Made by a program: the position numbers and the translations under genes
The notes under the pieces: model-generated
Told to the model about the DNA's origin: nothing
Databases searched by the model: none
Seen by the model: only the letters and a program-made list of their open reading frames with translations
Part shown: in pieces, positions 12,672-20,785 of the stretch
Position numbering within the stretch: position 1 is the stretch's first letter
Layout: the number at the start of each line of letters is the position of its first letter
Origin: Haliclystus octoradiatus
Taxonomy: Eukaryota; Cnidaria; Staurozoa; Stauromedusae; Haliclystidae
Reading direction: 5' to 3'
Assembly: GCA_916610825.1 (NCBI GenBank)
Contig: OU744452.1
Location: 5,998,021-6,062,020, forward strand
DNA length: 64,000 nucleotides

Positions 12672-12849
12672 TGTTATAAGTTGTGTAATTAATTTGCATA
12701 CAATAAATATTACATAAGTGAGGCTAAACAAAGAGGACGGCCTGCTAGAAAACATGTGCGTTTCAAACTAGTTGGTTATTGATATTAATATACATTCTTT
12801 ATGTTCTTTACTTGAATATTGTTTTTTATGACTCGTACAAATTATAACA
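12672..12849 (+). repeat. Gypsy-1 3' LTR
   Basis: 178 bp, one mismatch to the copy at 8411-8588. It ends ATTATAACA and is followed by GTTTT, the possible target duplication. Confidence 0.95.
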
Positions 12850-12896
12850 GTTTTCTAGAAATTGATGTACTAATTGTTATCTAAATTTAAGGTTTT

Positions 12897-12949
12897 CCTT
12901 GAGACAGCGTAGCCTAAAAAGGGTTAACCTTGAGAGAGCGTAGCCTAAA
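12897..12949 (+). repeat. Two-copy tandem repeat, 31-bp period
   Basis: CCTTGAGACAGCGTAGCCTA at 12897 recurs as CCTTGAGAGAGCGTAGCCTA at 12928. Confidence 0.7.
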
Positions 12950-12956
12950 TTTTCTA

Positions 12957-13117
12957 AAATATCCGATAGGCTTCTAATTGAAATGTCTTTAGTTCATTTT
13001 TTTCTTTTCTTGATCTCCTCTTTGATAATGCTCGCTTCGTAGTTATCAGTAGAGTTTCTCCATTTCTTAGCTTTCACTCTCTCCGCTTTAGCGAAAGTTG
13101 GTGCCTATCGGATATTT
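12957..13117. repeat. Small inverted-repeat element (MITE-like)
   Basis: AAATATCCGATAGGC at the left and GCCTATCGGATATTT at 13103-13117 form perfect 15-bp inverted ends around about 130 bp. It has no coding capacity. A target duplication is not clear. Confidence 0.65.
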
Positions 13118-15878
13118 AGAGAAATTAAAGAGAAGTGTCAATTAGAGCTAGAGTTTTTTAGATTTTCATTGTTTTCATAGTTTTTTTCTTAGATTTCCCC
13201 TTATATGGACTTTAACATATTCGAGATCAATTAGTTCAATTTCTAGGCTTTGTACGTAATTTACCTTAGATTTTAGTTTCTTCAATCTGCAGTATTTTAT
13301 TCACTATTTGATGTACATTCGACCCACAAGGGACAAAAAGGCATTTTACTATACATTTGTAATTTTATAATTAGTCAAATAATTCACTTGAGAATGGCAC
13401 AAGAAAATGTGTTGAAACGTTGTGATAAATTAGTTGTATTGATATTCTGTGTCAATATTATCAAAAAGAAGACTCTTATAGATAGTTACTAATAGCTCAG
13501 TATTAGCTATAAAAATGCAGAATGATGGCCCGCACCATTTTTACAAATTCTGTTTTCGTTTTTTCGGAAAGTATATAAGTGCAACCTTTTTAATTAAAAC
13601 ACTAACCATATCTTTGCAGTTAATGTTCTGGTTTAAATTTTCTCGGAGTTTAAAAATCTATTAAGTCAATAAGAAATGACAATTAATTGCATTATAATCT
13701 TTCAAAATGTGCTACAGAGACAGTTAAGATGCGTACGTAGTTTGATGATTGATGCCCCTCCTATGCTTACCCTACATAGGCAGCCGTACGCCTTTTGTGT
13801 GGACCCCTTTCCTAAGATGTGTACGTATACATTATCAGGGATTCCTCGTAGAAGCTGTTTGAGTAAATAGGTTAATACGGTGATTGTTAAATAATAGTAT
13901 TCTAATTTGTAGGTAAAATAAGGTCTCTATATACTGGAGAGAAATGTGAATGGATCATGTATGTAATGGATAAATCAATTTGAATTATAATATTTCTTTT
14001 AGTTTATTCCTGTGCAACTAAATATGCATGCAGAAATGAATATTGTTAAAATAGATATAGCTAATCAAATAATCTATATTGTAATTATACTGATTTTTAT
14101 ATACTGAGAATCAGAGAACTCTATTTAACTCTATTAGGTGATATAGTATATACATGTGGTCGGTATTATTTTACCCATCATGCTAGTATTAAATCTGATC
14201 TGAATATGGTCTAATGAGAAGGAGTGGAGTTGGTTCATACAAGTAGATAAAGATATTCTAGCTAGGCTATATACTTAAGTCAAATTAGGCATCAGCTGAA
14301 ACATTCCCGATAAAGCAAAAGAAAAAGTTATTAAAAAGTTTGCAAAATTAGTTAAACTTTTCTAGGCTGTCAAAAAACTGGTCGCCCTGAGAGGCTATGA
14401 AGCTGCAACAGGCTCAAAAATCAATAGACCAAATCGGCTTACACGTTACGTTATCTGAATGCGGTACGTGTTTGGGTTTTTCAACGACAGAACGCAATCG
14501 TCTCGCGCAACTATTTTTCTCGCATATGCTTCTACTCAATTTGCTCTTCAATTTAGTTTTTAGATGATTTACGACAAATTGAAAATCGATTCAAGTAGTT
14601 CAAGACCTAATGAACTTTACCTACACCTATGGTTGACCCTGCTTTAGAGGTTCTTTCATCGTTTTTAAATAATTAGCTTTACATCATTTGTAATCTTATG
14701 AGGACCCCGTCACCATTCTCTTTACTCCATTTTAAGGATCAATCATCCGCCGATTATCTACGCAAGGACCTGGATCGGCTTTGTCAAAAATTAATACCAA
14801 TATTAGAGTCGTTTCAAAAATCCGTTATTGTTACCAGTGAGTTTTTTATTGATATGTGGAATATCTCGCCATATGTTAAAAGCAGATTATAAACACTACA
14901 TATTTGAAAATCTTGTTGGAAAATAAATATATAAGTGAAATTGTGTGCAGTTCCAAATTGTGTCCTCAGAAAAAATATCTTTCCTATTTATTCAAGCTGA
15001 GTGTGTGGATCAGCTCAGATGCGCCACAAATTGACATTCAGGATTTAATTGAGGGATTAATTGATACAGAAAAATGAGAAATTGTGGGCCGTCGAAAAGA
15101 TCTTAAAGGTATCGACTGCAGTGGAATGAGAAATACAGAGTTTAAGATGAAGAGTCAAGTCTTTATAGAGACTCTACATTCACCCGACAAAGAAAATGCC
15201 ACTGACGAGGTTCATCTTTCTCTAGAGAGTATCCCCCATACCATCGCTGTAAAACAGATATCATTTTCTTTCAGAGTAGCAACTGTTTACCATCAGCAAC
15301 GATCGCATTTCACAACAATCGTTGAAAGGAGTGATGGAACTTTCCAATAAATCGATGATATGTCAGGAATTGAAAATAGAAGTCCATCCAAAATTTCAAA
15401 AGTCAAGATGCTGATTTACACAATTTGATTGTCATCGCCGCAGTTAAAGTTGAAGCAAAGGTTATGGTTCTCCATTTATATGTATAGTACCGTGTGACCA
15501 TACAGGAAATGAGAATATAGAAACAACCACAACTTATCTTGTAAAATTTACCTTTGCTATAATACCATGATTTTTAATGCATGATATACTCTGCAATAAA
15601 ATAAAATGTCTATATAAACACAGCTTAGAAAATGTACTAAATGTGAGTATAACAATTATCAAATTCCGATCTTCTACTGTATCATTCGATCCTTAAAGAT
15701 AATTAGTCATGACAAACTAAAAAATGCTAGAAAATTCAAAGTTGAAATGGGAAATTAATTTTGAAATTAAACCCGCTAGCATACTCACCGCCATTTTCAT
15801 GCTTCGATTTGAAATAAACCATTCGAATTGAACTGATTAAGATGAACAAGGTTGATTGAAAATAGTATACGAATAGAT
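13118..15878. other. AT-rich stretch without supported gene
   Basis: Two small items stand out. A phrase at 13385-13430 (CTTGAGAATGGCAC, then GTTGAAACG) resembles the terminal phrase of many metazoan hairpin repeats. A frame at about 14380-14430 reads RGYEAATGSKIN, a motif like the Y-E-x-A-S-G-x-K-I-N box of LINE polymerases. The open frames at 14698-14892 and 15084-15350 have no recognisable motif. Confidence 0.45.
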
Positions 15879-15893
15879 AAACATGATATTATA

Positions 15894-16184
15894 GTTGAAA
15901 ATAGTCAAAATTAAACATTGAATTTGCTACTTAAAGCTTCACGCCTAAGCCATCATCAGGCACTTTATTACAAAAAAAAACAAAAAAACTTTGCTTCCTT
16001 TTTGATAAATTGCCGGATGATCGCTTACGCGTGAAACTTTAGTAGCAAAATAAATGCCTAAGTTTTGACTATTTTCAACTATATCACACGCTCGTCTGTA
16101 TAGCATTGACCGCTATTACATTCAATAAGGGCAAATAATGAATACATTTATATATTTATTCATTCATTTAAACATGATATTATA
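15894..16184. mobile_element. Hairpin-bearing insertion with 15-bp direct repeats
   Basis: The word AAACATGATATTATA occurs perfectly at 15879-15893 and 16170-16184. It brackets about 276 bp that begin with a large foldback: 15890-15945 pairs with 16030-16084, and both ends read GTTGAAAATAGTC inwards. Each arm carries, inwards, a phrase of the type GATGAT-GCTTA-GCGTGAA followed by TTTA-GTAGCAAA. The 3' part is AT-rich and ends in repeated ATTCATTCATTT. A 15-bp duplication fits retroposition by target-primed reverse transcription, whereas the foldback is more usual for MITEs. The class is therefore open. Confidence 0.65.
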
Positions 16185-16296
16185 AATAAAATCAATAGAC
16201 CTCAACGCCAGGTACTCAACGCAATGTTCTGTATTAATTCTGAAACAAGATTTGAGCTACTAGTCACGCATACTAAGTATCCTGCAAAATTGTTTC

Positions 16297-16425
16297 AAGG
16301 TTATTTGAATTATTCTATTATCATTAATTATCATTACTCTGCAAAACTGATGTCTTTGAATTATTCTATTGTCACGAATTATTATTAGTCCGTGAACTGA
16401 TGTCTTTGAATAATTCAATTGCACC
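16297..16425. repeat. Degenerate tandem repeat, about 50-57 bp period
   Basis: The words GAATTATTCTATT and AACTGATGTCTTTGAAT recur two to three times. The array lies beyond the 3' end of the minus-strand gene at 17654-16521, so it could form part of its 3' untranslated region. Confidence 0.6.
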
Positions 16426-16436
16426 ACGAATTGATT

Positions 16437-16518
16437 TTTGAGCCTGATGCCGCTTCATAGCGAGGCTGTATCAAACATGCACCCACCATGATGTCATCCA
16501 GAATATCAGAGTTATTGG
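16437..16518 (-). pseudogene. Possible LINE RT scrap
   Basis: In a frame shifted from the adjacent gene, the minus strand reads DDIMVGACLIQ then YEAASGSKIN, which resembles the palm-thumb box of non-LTR polymerases. The same DNA words (TATGAAGC, AGGCTCAAAAATCAAT) occur on the plus strand at about 14393-14425. It could instead be a frame-shifted extension of the neighbouring 377-codon gene. Evidence is thin. Confidence 0.3.
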
Positions 16519-16520
16519 CG

Positions 16521-17654
16521 TTAACCGTTGATATCTACCCCTACCAATCCATGCAGTTGATTTGTTACGTCTGGATCAAGAGATTCTTCAGAAGCAATGT
16601 TATCGATTGGTCTATATAATTCTAAAATGCTTGATATTGTCATCAATATTCCATCTACACCAGTAAACTTTTCAATAAATCTCTGTTTAGAACTATTGCA
16701 ATCATTTTTGTAAATATTAAACACTTTACGCCATCTTGATAATTTACTTTGCTGTTTTGATTTCTGAAAAGGAGTCCAGTCTTTTATCGGTGGCATTTCT
16801 CTATAACCATGTTCCCAAATACAGATAATGTCGATTGGGTCTAACATTTTACCCTCAATTTTTCGTGGAAGTTCAAAGATGTGTTCATCGTTAGCATCAA
16901 ACTCCTTTCTGAATTGTTCATGTTTTGATAAATTATCAGTGCCATTTCTGCCATTGTCAAATCGTTCAATTATGGTCAAAGCTTCTTGAACACTGCACAT
17001 TTTGTTATTTGCTTTCCCAAATGTTTCAGCAAATGCAGAAGGTCTATTACCAAGACAGAGCTTGTAAAATGATACAATATTCCACCAACTTTGTAAACTA
17101 TTTGTATGTCTTTGCTTAAGATGTTCAGGCCAAGCATCGACAGGCGGGAGATCTGAGTAGCTATTTTCCCATATATCAAGAACTCGTAATAAAGGAATAT
17201 TATTAATTAGTTCGTCATAAAACGTATCTAATCTTTCATTTTTTTTATGTTCAATATCTATCCGGGATTCAGATTTGATTAATAATGGCACAGGCTCTCT
17301 TTGGTAAGCAGGCGTTTCTAAAGATAGGTGTTTTCTAGGTGGACCTTGATTCTGCGTGGTACCATGCATCAACCGGTATCCCCCACTTGTATTGATTAAC
17401 GGGTCTTTTACATTATCTAAAGCCATGATTCGTTGCGGTTGAAAATTCGATGTCATGTGATGATGCAAATTCTTTGTATTACAAACATCATCAACTTGCT
17501 TATGACGTGTACCATTTGCTCTCAAAATTTTATGAAATATTGTATTAACCGTGAGGGCTTGATCAGTTATATTAGCAACAGCATCGCATAAATCAGATAA
17601 ATGGTGCCCAAATTCAAGCAATGAACGCGACGTTTCTTCACAATTCGAACACAT
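16521..17654 (-). CDS. Uncharacterised 377-residue protein with a duplicated Trp-rich domain
   Basis: This is the longest intact frame that is not obviously from a retroelement. I do not recognise the family. Residues 1-50 are a helical N-terminus with CSNC; residues 55-150 look disordered and polar. Two homologous units follow, about 155-231 and 272-347. They share I-W-E-x2-Y-x2-[LM]-P-P-[VI]-x2-W, then S-x-L-x2-W-x2-[VI]-x2-[FI]-Y-K, then N, F-x-E-x-F and a closing helix. About twenty positions are identical between units. The start is ATG at 17654; an AG at 17662-17661 after a pyrimidine-rich TTTCTATTGTAG is a good splice acceptor, so an upstream exon is likely. The Trp spacing faintly recalls GCR1_C-like DNA-binding domains, which is only a guess. 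It lacks RT, integrase or DDE motifs. Confidence 0.7.
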   Translation of the reverse strand: MCSNCEETSRSLLEFGHHLSDLCDAVANITDQALTVNTIFHKILRANGTRHKQVDDVCNTKNLHHHMTSNFQPQRIMALDNVKDPLINTSGGYRLMHGTTQNQGPPRKHLSLETPAYQREPVPLLIKSESRIDIEHKKNERLDTFYDELINNIPLLRVLDIWENSYSDLPPVDAWPEHLKQRHTNSLQSWWNIVSFYKLCLGNRPSAFAETFGKANNKMCSVQEALTIIERFDNGRNGTDNLSKHEQFRKEFDANDEHIFELPRKIEGKMLDPIDIICIWEHGYREMPPIKDWTPFQKSKQQSKLSRWRKVFNIYKNDCNSSKQRFIEKFTGVDGILMTISSILELYRPIDNIASEESLDPDVTNQLHGLVGVDING

Positions 17655-17675
17655 TCGTATCTACAATAGAAACGA
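17655..17675 (-). promoter_or_regulatory. Candidate splice acceptor before the 377-codon gene
   Basis: On the minus strand TTCGTTTCTATTGTAG ends at 17661, with ATACGA and then the ATG. The in-frame TAG lies at the acceptor itself, so the open frame begins exactly where an exon would. Confidence 0.5.
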
Positions 17676-17738
17676 ATAACATATAATCCCAATTAATCAT
17701 GCAACAAGAAAAGCATTTATCAATAACCACATATTAAC

Positions 17739-17900
17739 TAGCCTGCGTGCAGACTGAAATTATCTAGCTTGCGCGCAGACCGAAGTGTTGTTTATGATTA
17801 TTAGTAGGGTCTGCGATATATTGAAGGAAAGCTTGCGCTTAGCCTGCGTGCAGACTAAAACCTATTTTCATGAATGTGTAAAGTCTGCGCACCCCACAGA
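17739..17900 (+). repeat. Cluster of Mutator-like element left ends
   Basis: Three copies of the terminal sequence start at 17739 (TAGCCTGCGTGCAGAC), 17765 (TAGCTTGCGCGCAGACC) and 17840 (TAGCCTGCGTGCAGAC), all pointing right. The second and third are followed by GGTCTGCG or AGTCTGCG, giving the same internal stem as the complete elements. No matching right ends are seen, so they are solo or nested ends lying just before element B. Confidence 0.75.
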
Positions 17901-17979
17901 AAAAGCCATTCAGCTGACACTGCGTCGCCTTGTAAAAACATTGATTTTTGGTGTGTTTGTCGATTCTTTACATCCCATG

Positions 17980-19181
17980 TAGCCTGCGCGTAGACCCAAA
18001 TCTTTTTTTATGATTAGTAGGGTCTGCGTAATATCGACAGAAAGCTTGCGCTGGACTGAATTAGGGGGAGTGGCAGAAACGTGAGAAATCTATTGTTTGT
18101 CTATTGTTCATCAGCCAATCGCTAGCGAGTTCTCCAAAACTAGAACCAGAACATGATTGGTCGATAAATATAAGTTCTTGACGCATTCCTTTTCAAGTAA
18201 AACGTCGTTCTTCTTCGATAAAAAAGTTGTTCGTCGTTTTTCAGTTTTGTACGAGGGAGACCTCAGACTTTTTTATTCAACACAGACTTTTTGTAATTAT
18301 GTTTGTAGTAAAATGAACATAGTGCATTGACAAAAACGATTTCTTGTTGTAATTATTAATTTGCCTTTCACAGAGGACGGGACATGCTATTTTACTTGCA
18401 GCATCGGCCAACAAAGACTTGATTTTAAGATACTGAAATTTATTTGGATTGTGTTTGTGTTCGTCGTAAAAGCCAATTTTTCATGGGTAATATCGAAAGA
18501 ACAAATCATTGTATTAGATATAGAACGATTTAATCTCTGGATCTTGTTCACTGCGCCATGTTCAATACAAAAATATTTCTTTACGAAAGACTAATTCTCA
18601 TCATTGATGTCAATTTTTGAGTTTCTTTGTGAAAAACAAATGCATTAAAAACATTAGACAACTTAGATCGCTTCATATTGAACAGAGATAGTATGTTTTA
18701 TGAAGTTAGTATTAATCATTTGAACGTGGTTATGAATAAACTCATTTTATTTCGTAAATAATAAGTGTCAATTTTGATTGTGAAAAGTTTTGTTATTTAC
18801 GAAAATCAGACTTGCAAAAATGCTGTTTATGACGCCGTCTGTAGTTGAACAACGCTGAACAGCAGGAGTTAAAGGGGCAAAATTGACCGGCGACCGCTGC
18901 GAGCACAAGTTGAATTTATGCCTAGCGTAATTCAACCGTCTCGCTTTGAAACAATTGTTATACGCAGGCCTAACTTGTAATAAAATTCATGTCAACAATG
19001 AACATTGTCATATAACAATAAGCGTGCATGTGATCCTAAGTGCGTGGCTGCTGGTCAATTTTGCTCCTTTAAAGTGTAATGACGCCCACTCCCTCCAACT
19101 TCCGCCCAGGGCAAGCTTTCTGTAGATATTACGCAGACCCTACTAATCATAAAAAAAAAATTTGGGTCTGCGCGCAGGCTA
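17980..19181. mobile_element. Non-autonomous DNA transposon B, Mutator-like, 9-bp target duplication
   Basis: A perfect 9-bp repeat CATCCCATG flanks the 1202-bp unit (17971-17979 and 19182-19190). The inverted ends are about 95 bp and about 90 percent alike: TAGCCTGCGCG, AGACCCAAAT, TATGATTAGTAGGGTCTGCG, then ACAGAAAGCTTG. Each end can fold on itself through GCAGACCC and GGGTCTGC. The interior has no transposase; a 77-codon frame (18361-18594) shows no motif. Long inverted ends plus 9-bp duplication suggest a Mutator-like source elsewhere in the genome. Confidence 0.85.
18869..19072. mobile_element. TTAA-flanked foldback element nested inside element B
   Basis: Inverted ends AAAGGGGCAAAATTGACC (from 18871) and GGTCAATTTTGCTCCTTT (to 19070) differ at one position. 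Both abut TTAA, at 18869-18872 and 19069-19072, a target used by piggyBac- and Kolobok-type transposases. The interior is about 165 bp and noncoding. Confidence 0.65.
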
Positions 19182-19190
19182 CATCCCATG

Positions 19191-20030
19191 TGGCTATGAG
19201 CAGGGCGTGCGAAAAAAACAGTCGTATTGCCCAATATTTTGTTTCATTTTATTATGTTTTTATGTTTAGTGATTGATTTTAAATATTTATTGTTAGTTGT
19301 TTGTAGATAACTATGCAATAGATCACACATTTAAAAATATGAAAGTGCAAGAATCAGAAAGCATCCCGAAGGGAAGACTAAAATGAAGTTAACTCAAATA
19401 TAACTACAAACAGTGCAAAATAAGTCATTATTAATGAAATAAACTCCAGATGCAGCAGTTTTACATCAATTTCATGATACCATTGTTTGTGTGCTACTGC
19501 TACACCAGCAAGCTTGTTTATTATTATACATTCAGCAAAGCACTTTTTAGGAGTAAATAGAATAGCTTGCAAAATACAGGGCTCTCCTTCCGCTGGTCGT
19601 TATGATCTTCTTCGGCAAAAGTACCGGTTATACAGGAGAATTATCAAGGTATAGTTTGTTTCCTTGTTAATTATTAGTTGCCATTGCTGTGGTCGACTTA
19701 TACAGGAATCATCGATTTGAAAGTTTGTATGTCATAATTGAAAAACCATTTCAGAACCATAAACATCGTCAAGCTACAAACAACAACTCCAAATACAGTT
19801 CCATGTCGTAGTAGCCATAATTTTTATATAAAACATCTTGATTTACAGTCTTTATCATACCATACTAATATTTGGCTAAAGTAGGCTCCATATTTCACTC
19901 CATGTAATATGATAAATGTAGCTTGCCTCACTAAATCATAAATGTAGCTTGCATTTTACTGTTGATGCCAACCATGCTGTCAAAGTAATAGGAGCAACAC
20001 TTGAACTAATATTTAAACAATTATCATTGA
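19191..20030. other. AT-rich stretch without recognisable gene
   Basis: I see no open frame with motifs, no inverted ends and no clear repeat. Confidence 0.45.
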
Positions 20031-20031
20031 A

Positions 20032-20785
20032 ATGTTAAATCGATTGCAAACCAACAAAAACGCCAGCAATATTTAGTAGCTAATGCCTTAGCAGCTGCAG
20101 AGAACGTGACTGATGTTTTCAGCAGAGTGTTAGCACTCGTTGAAGAAGCCACAGAAAATTTAGATGTGTTAGGTTTTCTTTCGCACCCAGTAACATGTGT
20201 TCCGCTATCACTTGCATATCCGGATGGTACACCACTAAAAAAAAATAAGGCGTATCTGACAACCGCTATAGAATCCAAGCAAGCAATTGCTATATCAAAA
20301 GAAACTATGCCGAGTATTGATGTTACAATTGTTGATCGAGGTCTCTTACTTCACGAAGTGTTGACATCAACATACGGCACCATTGCATCAAAGCTTCTAT
20401 ATAAGATCTCAGCTTTCTCTGGCAATGAAATACATGTTCTTTTTGATACAGACAATGAAACATCAATCAGAAGTATAGAACGCAACCGTCGTGGAGTATT
20501 GAACTGAAAGTTTGTTATAACTGGCCCAGATCAGGTGATGAACTCCAATCCCAAGAAGTTACTACAGGATTGCAGGTTTAAAGATTAATTTATAAATTTT
20601 TTGATGTCTAAATGGACAAATTGTTTTTATGTTTCGCATGGTGGTATATGCAAGATGATTTGGAATAATGATGTCGGTAACCTGGACGTCCATCGCCCAA
20701 TACAATTTCAGGTTCAACACGAACAGGCGGATAACTTGATTGGGTTTCATGTGAATAAAATCGAAAAAGGAAACGTTTTAGTGAG
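20032..20785 (+). pseudogene. Fragment of a conserved uncharacterised metazoan protein
   Basis: A frame open from about 20032 to 20507 has no initiating ATG at its true left end and reads through PVTCVPLSLAYPDGTPLKKNKAYL, DVTIVDRGLLLHEV and HVLFDTDNETSIRSIERNRRG (each given only in part here). After a break a second frame at 20601-20785 gives EQADNLIGFHVN and EKGNVLVR, followed by GTGCGT, a possible splice donor at 20786. From memory this order (PxSL-x-DG, then an Asp-rich strand, VFD-x-SIK-x-ER-x-RG, then EEADTR and GNVLVR-x-DTD) recurs in large uncharacterised proteins of cnidarians, molluscs and fish that look PIN/FEN-nuclease-like. The Asp positions are partly changed. It is probably a decayed copy; its function is unknown. 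Confidence 0.55.

Larger units (their letters stand above)
8411..12849 (+). mobile_element. Gypsy-1: complete Ty3/Gypsy LTR retrotransposon
   Basis: The element runs from TG of the 5' LTR to CA of the 3' LTR, 4439 bp, and carries gag, protease, reverse transcriptase, RNase H and integrase in Ty3/Gypsy order. A 5-bp flank GTTCT before the left LTR and GTTTT after the right one look like a target duplication with one change. The two LTRs differ at only one position by eye, which implies recent insertion, yet the coding region has about six single-base frame changes plus a stop. That mismatch between young LTRs and broken genes is discussed among the findings. Confidence 0.95.

Noticed and set aside
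16521..19181. The 377-codon gene as cargo of the TAGCCTGCG element family
   Set aside because: All family ends near it point away from the gene and no partner end was seen to its left down to 13 kb.
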